Origin: Amyloporia xantha
Lineage: Eukaryota; Basidiomycota; Agaricomycetes; Polyporales; Adustoporiaceae
Assembly (NCBI GenBank): GCA_036971615.1
Contig: JAYKKR010000003.1
Location: 1,364,001-1,428,000 of the forward strand
Direction: 5' to 3'
Length of the DNA: 64,000 bases
Of the stretch, positions 45,351 through 57,032 are shown piece by piece (position 1 is the first letter of the stretch; each line of letters starts with the position of its first letter). A program made the translations under genes and the position numbers. The notes under the pieces were generated by a model. That model searched no databases and was not told where the DNA came from. It saw only the letters and a program-made list of their open reading frames with translations.

Positions 45351-45797
45351 GGGTGAACAACAGTAGCATCTTTACCCTTTGATAATAGGAAGAAGCTTGA
45401 CTGCCCAAAAGCGAATTGCAATCCTGGCTCTATAAAACTAGACGCAGCAATGAACCTTTCTCCCTGTCTAATTTACGCTACGTCTAATTGCATTGACTTA
45501 TGAGCTGATGGTATTGCGACGTGATGGGTACTAAGATGAAGGTCCGGCAACCGTGAAGGGCACAGTCTAAGGTCATTTGGATTCGGGCGTGCGGAGCATC
45601 GCCGTCTCAAACCAAGTTACAGTCAAAGAAAACCAAAGTACAGCGTCCTCCACGTGCAAGAGGCACAGTCGTAGGCGCCCGCGTTAAGATAAGATTAGCT
45701 TGAGATTAGCGCTTGCTTAATGACCAAGACACTCGTCTCGGCCATATTTACGAACGGCTTCCCGCACGGCTCGTGTTCTCTTCACTGAACTGCCGCC

Positions 45798-47065
45798 ATG
45801 ACAGAGGAGCCTGTCACCGCTGCCGCCGTCGACGAGCGACAACCGCTACTTACGCCGGATCGCGATGCAGAAAATCTGACCCTCCTCACCGACGCGCCGC
45901 CTGAGAGGAAGCGAAACTGGTGGGCTATCGGGTGGTATACTGTACTGACGCTACTGGGCGGAGTCACACTGGGATTGTTCATCAAGGGCTTCATCGATGC
46001 CGATGATGTCGAGGTGCGTGCGTTCGCGATCAGTGGAAAAAGCGTCACTCAGGTTGCGCAGTTCGACCTCGGGAAGGCACTTAAGAGCGCGCTTGGCGGA
46101 GGTCTCAGCGGGGCAGCTGGTATGTCTGTGCTTATAGATACAATTTGTCCCCGGTGTATGTAACATTAACGATGATGTGCTCAGCGATGGTGCTCCAAGT
46201 GCTCACGCTCATGCCTCTGAGGACGGTGATGAACTACCAATACCGCTACGGTACGACCACCACTGAGGCCTTCAAGACACTCTATGCCGACGGTGGCTGG
46301 ACACGGTACTATCAGGGCCTCACGGCTGCGCTCGTGCAGGGGCCCGTCTCGCGATTCGGCGACACTGCCGCGAATGTGGGAATCCTTGCGCTCCTCCAAA
46401 GCAACTCGTTCTTGAAGCGCCTCCCGGCCCTCGCGAAGACCATATTTGCCTCGCTCGCAGCTGCGTGCTTCCGGATTATTTTGACGCCAGTGGACACGAT
46501 CAAGACGACGATGCAGACTGAGGGCAAGCCGGGACTCAAGATCCTCAGAACGAGAGTAAGCACGGCACCGGGGGGCGCTCAATGACGATGAGTGCAGCGC
46601 TGACTGAGCATGGTTGGTAGGTTGAGACGTATGGCATCACTAGTCTGTGGTGGGGTGCCGTCGCTACTGCAGTAGCGACATTTGTCGGGCACTATCCGGT
46701 CAGTCTCCTTTGATTGTGCTTCCCCACAGATATCTAAATACCGTGTTCAGTGGTTCGGCACGTACAACTACCTCGACGAGACGCTTCCACCGCCGACCAC
46801 ATTAATCGAGAAGCTCCTGCGACAGGCATTCATTGGGTTCTGCGCGTCCGTGGTGTCCGACACGGTGTCCAACTCGCTGCGCGTCGTCAAGACCTACCGC
46901 CAGGTGCACGAGAAGCGTGTCGGGTACATGGAAGCTGCACGAGATGTCATTGCGACGGACGGTCTACGTGGGCTGTTCGGACGCGGGCTGAAGACGCGTA
47001 TTTTGGCGAACGGCCTGCAGGGGTTGATGTTCTCGATTCTCTGGAAGCTCTTTTTGGATCTGTGA
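45798..47065 (+). CDS. Mitochondrial carrier family protein
   Basis: Four exons, 45798-46119, 46185-46555, 46621-46698 and 46751-47065, encode 361 aa. An N-terminal extension with a transmembrane segment (NWWAIGWYTVLTLLGGVTLG) precedes carrier-like repeats: LQVLTLMPLRTVMNYQYRYG, TLYADGGWTRYYQGLTAALV, ILTPVDTIKTTMQ (the Px[D/E]xx[K/R] signature as PVDTIK), ETYGITSLWWGAVATAVATF and DTVSNSLRVVKTYRQ. These are the alternating odd helices and matrix loops of the SLC25 family. Signature motifs of the first and third repeats are degenerate (PLRTVM; DTVSNSLRVVK), so transport substrate and even membrane location remain open. It probably resides in a mitochondrial membrane. Confidence 0.8.
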
Positions 47066-48163
47066 GTGTTCATTTGGTATTTTGTGATTGCTCAGGCGCC
47101 TTGCTGAACGCATGCCTATGGTCCCAGATGGAACGATAAGACGAACTAACTATCCATGGCTGGTTTCCTCAATTCCAAGTTCTCTGATCTGCGGATTTTG
47201 TAGACTTTTTCTTGACATCTATGTTGTGTTTTTCACGGTCTTAAATGATCGCATGATCTTATATTCATCAATGCAGAGCGATAGTTGGAAGATACCAAGA
47301 ATTGTAGTACCTCTCGATACCGCTGTTAGAAGTTCTCGAAGCCATGGCGAGCACTCTCTGGTCTAAGAGTGGTACAAATTCTTGTCATTCCATGATACTG
47401 CGTACAGTGTCTAAGAGACGGATAACACCTGAGAGCATTTAGGACACCTGGGTTCCAGTATCGTGACGCTCTCGCCGAGACGATGTACTGAAGCACCGAG
47501 TTTACAGCCCTCTACAGCCCTCCACGTTTTATCTGGCGCACTAAAACCCTAGGATATAGTTCAATCTCACGCTCATTCGCTTGACGAGTCTCGGCACCAC
47601 GGTACATTCGATGACATTGTTTTTGGAAACCCCTGTAATTTGACGTATCCTCACCATCAAGCTGTTGATTGGCCACGATACTGTGGTCATGAATAGTGCT
47701 CCTCACTTAGCGTTGGAGGACCTTGATACCTCACCCTCCTCTGGTGAAGAGTCTGATCGTGTGTGTCACAAAATATGTTCCATCTCCTGCCTCACGCGGG
47801 AACGCCGTACTCGCGACAAGAAACTACAGAGTTATCTATTCTATTTCCGGAGAAATACATGTTAACCTTGGATACGTACGTACAGAGGGGAGAGCGAGTC
47901 GACGCGTCGTGAGACTTGGGCGCCCAAGGAAGACGCACAACCTCCATTAGGTGGCGGGAAATGGACCAGACCTCCACGGTCATTGTCAAAGGCAGCTTGA
48001 CCGTGAGCGTCTGGTCCGAGCCTATAGCTATGTCTGTGGAATGATACTCCATGTTTATAACAATTCCACAGATCGAACAGGTGAGCAGGTTAACAAACAC
48101 GATAACTTCAAGTGCATCACAGAAAAACGATTGTCAGTATCGGTATACCATCTCGACGCCAGT
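47066..48163. other. Intergenic
   Basis: About 1.1 kb with only short open frames lacking recognisable domains. It lies between the carrier stop and the zinc-finger gene stop (convergent). Confidence 0.35.
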
Positions 48164-49153
48164 TCATGCACCTTCGCCACCCAAGGACAAGCTGCCTTCA
48201 TCTGGCGACGCGCCAGAGTCACGGTGCCGGCAGCTCTGGCCATGTCGCTTCAGCGAGTCTTGGCGACTCATGGTCACATTGCACCGGGGACAGACCACTC
48301 GTTTAGCACGCAAGTGGCTTGTCGCGATGTGCTTTCCCATGTTACTACCCCGCAATGTCCTGTCACAATCTCCCCATTTACAACGGGTATGGTTTTTCTG
48401 CACCTTGGCCGACCAAATCGGCTCGGAGATCTCTGTAGAGTGGAACAGCTTCAGGTGCGCCATGATCTCCGCGACGCGATTGGTGATAGGATGCCCGCAA
48501 TTTTCCCATGAGCATAGGCTAAGACGCTTGTTGGCTCTGGACACACCGCCAGATGGACGAAGTGGCTGCGACGCGGGTTGCTGATGAGCAGTAGGTACTG
48601 TGGCACAGGCATGGGGCAGCCTGAAGGAGTACTGGTCTAGATTCGTCGTTCCTTCAAGTGATTGCTCGGGGCGCATATCGAAGAATTTCTGGGGGTGCTC
48701 GTACAGTCTTTCGACTGCGTACTCTCCTATCTGGGGGGTGGTCGGGACAGAAACGTCCACCATCGACATCCCTTCCGTGATTCGCTCCGTGAGAGACGAT
48801 GCAGGGCCGCCAAAACGGGTAAGATCTAACGTTCGAGACGCGTATAGCTCGGTGGGATCCATAGGAAGCGACCAGTGAGACTCCCTAGTTTCGGTAGCTT
48901 GGCCGAAACCATAGGATGCAACACCTGACTGAATTGGTTCCATTGTGGAAGGCTCGGCGACTTGGAGGCTGGCATTTAATATATTATGGGAAGGTTGTGC
49001 GAAAAATTGAAGGTGTCCACTTCCAGGGCCAGTGCTCTGTACATTTGCCAGCCAATCGTTGACCGAACTCGGAACTAAGAATAGTGTCAGTACAGATGAC
49101 GCGCAATGAATGTACTGCAATTATATACCTTGTAACATTGATCCATCATTCAT
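48164..49153 (-). CDS. C2H2-type zinc finger protein
   Basis: Two exons, 49153-49129 and 49074-48164, with a 54-nt intron, encode 311 aa. The first exon (MNDGSMLQ) joins in frame to VPSSVNDWLANVQ. About 190 residues are low in structure. The C-terminus then carries three finger-like units: LCSWENCGHPITNRVAEIMA ... HLKLFH, CKWGDCDRTLRGSNMGKHIA ... TSHLR, and VCPRCNVTMSRQDSLKRHGQ with SC. Cys and His ligands fit C-x4-C and C-x2-C types; the first unit has longer spacing. The pattern is common in basidiomycete nuclear factors. A DNA-binding role is probable; the target is unknown. The tail is Ser/Gly/Glu-rich. Confidence 0.75.
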
Positions 49154-49880
49154 TACAGACTGTAGAGCCCATAGCAGCATCGGCGTATTAACATTGTCTC
49201 TGGCGCTTGCCGGAGTCGAGCCTAACCCCGGTAAGTTCTGTGGACGTTGCTAAGCTCTCGCTGAGGTAGGACGTGTCACCTGATTTGGGTGCGAGTCACA
49301 AGATATGCATTGCTAGATAAGTCCGACGAGATAAGGGAATTAAGACGAGATGGATAGGCTAGTAGAGAAAAAGGCGAGGCATAGGTTGTAGATAGAAAAC
49401 GAGACGAGTGAACGACGAGAACGGCAGAGCGTAAAACGACGAGACACGGCGTAGTGTACAAACGACGAAAAAACGGCAGAGCATAAAACGAAAGGCGCGA
49501 TGTGAGATAAAGCAAATAAGAGGTCCGAGGGAATGGGCGATAGCCCGGCAGGGCTGTCCGACATGACAAGAAACGTCCCACGTGCTGCGGGGGAGAACGC
49601 GGTGAGCAGCGATGGGCGGGATGGGCCAGAAGGGTGCGGCGGGTGGGCCCAGGCCGAACGTCACTGTGGCGTGAACAAGTGGTTCGTCATGTCCAGGGAT
49701 CGCTTGACAATTTTGAGGAAACTGTGATAAGATGTTTCGAATTTCGAAAACTGACTGAAAAGGAGGAAACGAGCGTCGGTGGAAACCTCAAGGCGAGGGG
49801 TCTTCCGGAAAAGGTGAAAAGCAAGGAAGGGGAAAAGTATATGCCTGAAAGTCCGACGCGATATCCCGGCGGAACGCTCG
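49154..49880. other. Intergenic with short imperfect repeats
   Basis: Purine-rich sequence. AACGACGAGAACGGCAGAGC with GTAAAACGAC (49411-49440) recurs as AACGACGAAAAAACGGCAGA with GCATAAAACGAAA (49461-49493). No gene recognised. Confidence 0.4.
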
Positions 49881-50732
49881 TCAGGCCTGAGACGACGATT
49901 GGTGCGTAGATAAGATGTTGGAGGTTCGGAGCCACTGTCCTTCGTGGTATCTTTCTCCGACGTTCCCTCCGACCGGGTCGCTGGGGGGGATGGCAGAGGT
50001 GCAGGATTTCCCGGACGTCTGGCAAGTTGACGGGCAATAGTCATCTTCTTCTCCATATTTCTGGGAAATGTGGCGCGCGTGGGCCAAGGCGTCTTCGACC
50101 TCTACAGGGGTGACTGGGGGAGGCTGCGAGGAGATGAGGGAAGCCGAACGGTGGTAATGGTCCGTGGAGGGGCGAGCTCGAGGCGGTTGGAAGGAGGGAT
50201 GGATTGGGTAAGTTTCGAAGGAAAGGCTTCCCTGGAGCCAGACAATGAAACGCTGGAGCAGACTTAGGTGCGTCCAAGCGTGGGGCACCCATAGGTATAT
50301 GTTCCTGCACAACATCCCTGATACCCAGAAAACTACCCAGTCCCTCTCAACTGCCCAGACGAGGGCTATCCTACCCACGCATATGGGAACACGTCCATCT
50401 TCAGTCTCTAGACGGACTTCTAGACCTGTGGTGATGGCTTTGGGGGCCCTTCTGGAAATCACCCAGTGTCGAACGTCATCATCATGAAGACCCAGTGTCT
50501 GAGGGAAGACGTCAAGAATTAACTGAGGGGAATCGAGTTCACTCGGGGGATACGTGTGCATGACACGTGTCGAGGCGACATAGTTTTCTGTGGTGATGCG
50601 CAAGCTTTGGGCTCCTGGTCCAAAGGCTTGAGTCGCCACATCAGGAAATGTCAACTTTGTCTTTTTTGTCTTTTTTGTCTTGGGCAAGTCCATAAGTACA
50701 CCAATGGTTGAGATAATAATAAGACATGACAC
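49881..50732 (-). CDS. Hypothetical protein, uninterrupted 283-codon frame
   Basis: A single-exon frame of 283 residues. It begins with MSCLIIISTIGVLMDLPKTK and a KTKKTKKTK run; translation may instead start at the internal MDLPK. A central hydrophobic, Trp-rich part (VGRIALVWAVERDWVVFWVS; YLWVPHAWTHLSLLQRFIVW) may be membrane-associated. A Pro/Ser-rich tail with CPSTCQTSGKSC follows. I recognise no family. It stands between repeat-rich segments and starts at the edge of an AT-rich island, so it may be a mobile-element product rather than a host gene. Confidence 0.4.
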   Translation of the reverse strand: MSCLIIISTIGVLMDLPKTKKTKKTKLTFPDVATQAFGPGAQSLRITTENYVASTRVMHTYPPSELDSPQLILDVFPQTLGLHDDDVRHWVISRRAPKAITTGLEVRLETEDGRVPICVGRIALVWAVERDWVVFWVSGMLCRNIYLWVPHAWTHLSLLQRFIVWLQGSLSFETYPIHPSFQPPRARPSTDHYHRSASLISSQPPPVTPVEVEDALAHARHISQKYGEEDDYCPSTCQTSGKSCTSAIPPSDPVGGNVGERYHEGQWLRTSNILSTHQSSSQA

Positions 50733-52011
50733 ACTTAATTAAGGCCAAGTGATCTTAATTAATACGATCCCCTCACTTTGGTTGTGCTTAAACTCGTATT
50801 ATATCACTTTCCCAGACTTATGGATTTGATCAAGGTCTATTAAGAAGTATTTGAGGAGCATATAAGACAATAAGACAGCTAAGTTCACACCTTTGCTTTT
50901 CTAACTGTTTTGTAGGATAACAGTAAGCTTGATTATCACTAACTGAAGCTGTGCTTAGGCCCCATTGAAGCCTTAAGTGACTCTTAAGAATCAGTAAAGT
51001 CTCAGATTAAGAACAATGGGTCTAGCCTGGCTTGTAAGTTGTTCATAAGAATAATATAAGAACAATAAAGTGTTTTTAAAGAACTTTAAGTATATTAAAA
51101 CATTTTTTGTAGATCTGTAAGAACACTAAAGCATTCTCAAAGACCTTTAAGAACATCAAAGCATTTTTTATTTAAACATTAAAGCATCTGAATAGGTCTA
51201 TAAGAATCCATAAGTAATATAAAGTGTTTTTAAAGAACTTTAAGTATATTAAAACATTTTTTGTAGGTCTGTAAGAACACTAAAGCATTCTCAAAGACCT
51301 TTAAGAACATCAAAGCATTTTTTATTTAAACATTAAAGCATCTGAATAGGTCTATAAGAATCCATAAGTAATATAAAGTGTTTAAAAAGGCCTTGAAAGC
51401 TCATTCAAAGTGTGTTCATCCAATTCTTCAGTCAGTTTAAGAACATCACAAAGGGTCCATAAGATTGCAGGTAAGTTCATCAATACCATAGTAAAGCAAA
51501 ACTTGGCCAGTACCTATGGTGATCAACACCAAAAGCTATATATGACCATTAAAGTCCAATAAGCAAAGTAGGAATATTAAGTGAAAAAAGCAGCAAGAAG
51601 TAGAGCAGGTAATCAGCAAAGCGTTAGACAAAGCACATAACAAGAAGCTAGACAAGTCCATAAGCAGATCAGCACTAAAAAGTAATACCGCGTGTATGTG
51701 GCAATCAAAGCAACAGGAGAGCATGTTTTGTCAGCAAGAAAAAGGGAACCAACTGAAGGATAGCTAGCGTAGATAAAGAGTACTGGCATGTATGGAGAGA
51801 AGAACACGAAGATCAGCAGTATGTATGAATGTTCATCCCTGGGCCAGCCATGTTCGAGACCAGTTACCTACTGTACACATCAAACAAGAGTCCATGCAGA
51901 TAGACGATGATGTACACTGGTTCCGTGTATATACCAGTGATTGCGACCTATAGAACATGATGAGAATTTGAGAAAAGCTGTGAAACAGTCACTCACCGTT
52001 GTCTTCTGCAC
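50733..52011. repeat. AT-rich island
   Basis: Marked fall in GC compared with flanking genes. Filled with TAAGAA/ATAAG/AAAGCA-type words and poly-T or poly-A tracts, with no coding potential. It contains the tandem repeat at 51067-51380. It lies downstream of the partner gene of transposon copy 2, where that element's left end should be. No copy of the CATCAGCAAAGTGGCG terminus is visible. Confidence 0.55.
51067..51380. repeat. 154-bp tandem duplication
   Basis: Unit 1 is 51067-51220 and unit 2 is 51221-51374, with the first bases of a third unit to about 51380. The two full units are nearly identical (one visible difference: GTAGATCTG against GTAGGTCTG), so the duplication is recent or maintained. 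Each unit contains TAAAGCATTCTCAAAGACC and a poly-T stretch. Confidence 0.9.
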
Positions 52012-54555
52012 CTAGTCCTCCTCGCGATCAACTAGATGCGCACGACTATCATCACCCTCGTCATCAGACATCCTACTTTCCTTGTGGCTACTGCCACTTC
52101 TGCGACCACCAGCTGATTGCTTCGCAAAAGCACGGCTACCATCAAGGATCTTGTTGAGCTTGACCTCCGGTAACCTGACAGCAGATCTGATGTAGTCACG
52201 AGTCTTCTGGCCCCACTGTTTCTCCTCGAAAGCGTTGGCCTTGTTGCTGGACTGACCGGAGTCGCCATTGATAGTCTTGTCAATCACATATTCACCCTCG
52301 TTATTGAGTGACATACAACCAAAGGCCCAGAGACGCAGCGCGCGTTCAAACTGAATGAGACATCAGCGGACAATGGCGTGTACACTAAAACGATACTCAC
52401 AGCTGCAGCTGCCAATCCGATCGCACCGTATGGAGGAGGAACAATCGGAAGTTCCTCGCTCTCCTCATTATCTTCGTTATCTGAGTCACGGGCCGGTTGC
52501 GGATACAACTCCTTGATTTTCAACGCTCCTCTGATGGCCGTGAAGTGACATGCAAGAGTGCGAAGAATAAAGACAGATTGGAACAATCCGAGCCACTCCT
52601 GGAATGCCAATTATATAAATAGCAACAAGAAAAAATGTTACGCACAGTGGGGTCATCGGACGATGTGTCCCTCCACAAGAAACGTTTGTCACGCAGGAGG
52701 TATTTTGCGAACTCCATACGTTGGTCTACAGTGTACTTCCGAAATTTGAAAAGGCTCTCCAAGATGGAGAGGCTGGTAGAGCCGAACCCCGATCGCCACT
52801 CGCAAACCCGTTGGGACATCTGTGCAACATTAAACACATACATGCGGACTGAGCGTTGTCACTTACGATATGGATGACTGGGTCTTCGAGTAATAGGACA
52901 CGATATTTGATGACCAGCACTCCCTTGGGAACTTTGACATAGGCCGCGTTCCACATGGTCTGAGTGACCGGAACGGTGCTCGATTCATCCCACACCCAAG
53001 GATTCTTCAGAGTGCCTGTGTATTCGAAGGCCGTCGGTATGAAAACACCTCTCCACCTTTTGTTGTTGTCGTAGCCGGCCGGCAGATCAGAATTCTTGAA
53101 TTTCGTACGCTCCTTGGCGGTGGCCTTCGGCGGTTTCTCATCCTCGACAAGAATAATGTCTTCTTCCTCCGTCTTTGGAGCGCGCTATGAGGTTGAAGGC
53201 CACAAAACAGACATCAGTGTTGAAGGAGAACATATTCTGGGTACGTACTGATGCAGCAGAGGCCTTGCGCTTCGGCTTCGGCTTCGGCGTTTCATCGAGC
53301 ATGCTGATGTCTTGAACAGCGACCGAGCCCTGCAATGAGAGTATGTAACCATTCAAAAGTAATAAAACATGTCTCCTTACCTGTGTCGTCTTGCGTTTCA
53401 TCTTGGGCACAGGCGTCATGTCAACGTCGATGATATCCTGGATGAAGCGGCGACATTAGTTAGGAGATAATTGAAAATCTCGCACTTACGTCGTGTGTCA
53501 GACGTTTTCCGGGACCTTTAATGGGACTAGACATCGCGGCCACCCGCTCCGTGTCCTCGTTGTCACTTAAGAATTCACCCACTTTGACTGCAATGGAGTT
53601 TTCATTGCCGTCATGTACTTCGTCAGTGTTTGCATCAGACTCAGCGTTTGCATCAGACGGAGGGTCATCGATGACCTGGACTGCTTTCCCTTTCCCTTTG
53701 CTTTTCGCCGGCTGGTTCTTGGGCTTGTTCTTGGGCTGTGAGATAGCCGTTGCTGACGTGGCGGTACGAGCACTGTTCGGACCCCTTGACTGCGACTCCC
53801 AGCCCGAAACAGCTAAGTCCCACTGTTTGATAAGACCTGACTTCGCAGCCACGTCCGAGTCGCTAGTGCAGAAAGTGTGGTAGTAGAGAGTGGTTTCATT
53901 GAGGAGGAGCATGGACGTTATCGAGAAGATCAGTACAGCGGCTGAGAGAGGACAACACGATCACGCACCCAGCACCGCGTGGCGCATCTTTCCCACCATG
54001 CTTCTTCACACTATTGCTCTCCTCCGCCTTGTCTGTAGCCTCGACAGCGGCAGCTGAGGACTGCTGACGAGCCGCAATGATAGCCTGTCGCGCCTTAGGA
54101 ATCAACTTCTTCTTCTTTGCTGGCGGCTCTTCCTCCTCCGGTTCGATCTCAGTGAGCTCTGATCCGAAGTCAGCCTCATCCTCTGGGGCATCATTGCCCG
54201 AGTCCTCGCTCTGAGAGACAGCCCGCTTGTGCTTGCGCTTTGCAGCATCGTCTTCAAGAACATTGAGTGATGCATAAGTACGATATAGGGGTCGGGAACG
54301 CTGACCAGATGCCTTCTTAGGCGCAGAGGGCTTCTTCACCCTCTGCGCCTCGGTCTGCTCGTCGGAGAGAGCCATCTTGTCCTCTAGATGTGCAATTCGA
54401 CGGGTCTTGGAGCGCTTTTCTTCATCTGCTTTCTCTTTCTTTTCTTCGGCTTCCTGCTTTGCTGCGCTGACTTGGGCTTTGGACCGCCGAGTACCAGGAG
54501 CGTCGACTTTGCCTGGATGTTTGTCGGCATTCGAGGCACGAGTCTTGTAGGCCAT
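52012..54555 (-). CDS. Transposon partner protein divergent from Plavaka transposase (copy 2)
   Basis: Eight exons, 54555-53969, 53862-53490, 53437-53381, 53329-53249, 53184-52867, 52819-52646, 52598-52401 and 52350-52012, encode 708 aa without stops. The N-terminus MAYKTRASNADKHPG matches copy 1, and a charged coiled-coil-like region follows. The long linker is Lys/Glu/Asp-rich with several basic clusters. Core blocks are RWRGVFIPTAFEYTGTLKNP, TQTMWNAAYVKVPKGV, MSQRVCEWRSGFGSTSLSIL, RFLWRDTSSDDP and LRTLACHFTAIRGALKIKEL, then YGAIGLAAAAFERALRLWAF. Copy 1 shares the first part but has a shorter, different end. Its intact frame beside a dead transposase is notable: it may be recently inactivated, selected, or able to act for other elements. 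Confidence 0.72.
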
Positions 54556-54871
54556 GGTCGAGATATGAAAAGGCGAGGCGTATAGCGACAGTGGTGCGTG
54601 AGGTGGTTGAGGTTGAAGAGGAAGTATGAAGCGAGGTGTGTTTCAAGTTCAATTTGTTGCCAGCGCGATTGGAGCTAGGCGTCTAAACACTGAAACTTTG
54701 CTTTCAGATTCCTCACCAATCGCGATGTTTGTCAAGTCCTGTTTGGCATGTCTCGAAATTAAAATATATTTCGTCGAATTTATCTCAATTTTAACTGCCC
54801 CCAGTAGCCACTTCAAGTCTCAGACGACGGAAGGACTTGGACTCCTCTGGTGCCTCTCGGTGTATACTCTT
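54556..54871. promoter_or_regulatory. Bidirectional promoter interval of transposon copy 2
   Basis: This 316-bp gap separates divergent start codons of the partner gene and transposase remnant, equivalent to 40743-41126 in copy 1. Confidence 0.45.
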
Positions 54872-57032
54872 ATGGCTTCTCCTTCTCCTCCACCCGTGCG
54901 CAGGAAAATTCGCTGGCCTTGCAGTGCTCCTCACTGCAATCGTTGGTTCAAGAGCTCCAGCGGGCTCAAGAAGCACATCCGAACGCAGCATGCGCACCTT
55001 ATTGCTCAGCTCGCACCTACCAGCCCGCGGTCGATTCCTGTCCAGTCGCATGGAGCACGCGTTCGCGCTGCCCAGCTTCACCTACCAGCTGCAGCAAGCA
55101 GCTCGAACGACCGTAGTGGTGTTCAAGTTGACCGCTCACATGTGCAGCAGACAGATTCCGAGTCCGAAAGCAGTGGTGATATAGCTAATGGCCCTGACGC
55201 AGTTAGTGTCGACGAGGAGGTCAACAACGAGATGGATTTACAGTCCGATGATGATAGAGGACCACAGCTCGATACCTGGCGGTCCCCGTCAAGCGAAGAT
55301 CATGCATACGGAAGTATGCCGGAGGATATGCGTGCGAGCGCAGGTAAGTGTCACAGAATTACGTCGGGTAAATAAGCTCACCTGCTTTTGCATGCAGATG
55401 CACGATCTTTGGCTTCCTCAGATGTAGAAGGCTTTGACTTCGCCAACAACAACGATCCACAAGGAAATTTTGACGACTTCAATGATTACCTATTGCAAAA
55501 TGAAGAACAAGACCGTTCGACGCTAGACAGTGACGACGATCACATCTCCATTGAAAATGATGATCTGCTATTTGGCGATGAACGCAGTACAGCTGCAGAA
55601 GATGATGATGAAGACAGTTCTGCGGATGAGGAGGAACTTCCTCCTCATGATCCTGATGATCATGAGCCGTACGATCCGGATCCTGTAGGCATAACACGGG
55701 AGTATCACCCGTACATCAATGGTATGTGAATTACCGTCTCATCAGCATAGCTAGGCATTTACTCAAGGATTCTCCTGTCTTTCAGGCAAGCGTTGCGATG
55801 AACATGGCGATTTCTTACCAGATGACGCACCTCCTCCTCCTCGACCTACTGTTTCGCAAAATGACTGGAGTCCTTACAATAGCAAGAATGGCTTTGAAAC
55901 CGCTGAATTCCTTTACGTGCGCGACCAAATGTCGGGCGGCAACATTAATATCCTGATGGACCTTTGGGCGTCGACGCTTCTCAAGCACAACGATGGGCCG
56001 CCGTTCACCAGCACTGACCATTTATACTCAACGATCGACGCAACATTACTGGGAGATGTAAAGTGGGAGTCGTTTAGTCTGAGCTACAAGGGTGATATGC
56101 CCGACTCTAATGCGCCTCCGTGGATGTCGGCAAAATTCGACGTCTGGTACCGAGACCCACTCTCCGTTGTGCGAAATATGGTCGGTAATACGGACTTCAA
56201 AGATGAAATCGATTTTGGTCCCCTGCGTGAGTTCGTTGATGGCGACCGAATACTGAAGAACTTCATGGGCGGTGACTGGGCCTGGAAGCAAGCGGTACGA
56301 TTCAATTTCCATTCAACCATGGAGACAAGTATTCACAATACATTTACAGGATATCATTGCCGAAGATCCCAGCACGCATGGGTCGGCATTTGTTCCTATC
56401 ATATTAGGAAGTGATAAGACAACCGTCTCGGTCGCCACTGGTCAGACCGAATACTATCCGCTCTACATAGGTATTGGGAATACGCACAATAATGTTCGTC
56501 GAGCACATCGCAACGCGATCGCTTTGCTTGGATTTCTGGCAATACCCAAAAGTAAGTATTATGTACTGGTGTTGCTGAACTTCTCTGACTCAAGCACGCA
56601 TACTTGTAGCGGATAGGCGTTACAAAAACGATCCTAAATTCGCAAGTTCCGCCGCCAGCTTTTCCACACGTCTTTATCAAGAATCTTGATGTCTCTAAAA
56701 AGGGGCATGACAACACCTGAAGTCATATACTGTGCGGACGGCTATTTTCGTCGAGTCCTGTATGGACTGGGGCCCTACATAGCGGATTATCCCGAACAAG
56801 CCCTCCTTGCATGTATAGTGCAAGGATGGTGTGCTAGGTATGCTACAATCTCTGAGATTCTCGTGCTTTCGGTCTCTACTGACGGAAGCTGTATTTCAGA
56901 TGCACAGCTAGGAACAACGACCTCGATGGGTCTGATGCAGGGCGCCGTTCTCGCACACATACAGATGTATTAGTTGAAGAATATGAACTGGGAGTTCTAT
57001 GGGAGGAATACGGCATCGTCGGTGATATCGTG
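54872..57032 (+). pseudogene. Plavaka-type transposase remnant (copy 2), frameshifted and truncated
   Basis: Recognisable exons are 54872-55343 (C2H2 finger, WPCSAPHCNRWFKSSSGLKK), 55398-55721 (acidic linker), 55786-56294, 56350-56551, 56610-about 56838 and a last piece from about 56900 to 57032. Blocks match copy 1 in order (INILMDLWASTLLKH, IILGSDKTTVSVATG, VRRAHRNAIALLGFLAIPK, YGLGPYIADYPEQAL, ACIVQGWCAR). A single-base loss near 56640 shifts the frame between DPKF and RKFRRQLFH. The gene then stops being recognisable after EEYGIVGDIV, before the NDFPRADIHELL block. About the last 45 percent of the protein, including the KHIKAVKEPWR region, is missing, so this copy cannot make a complete enzyme. 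Confidence 0.85.
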
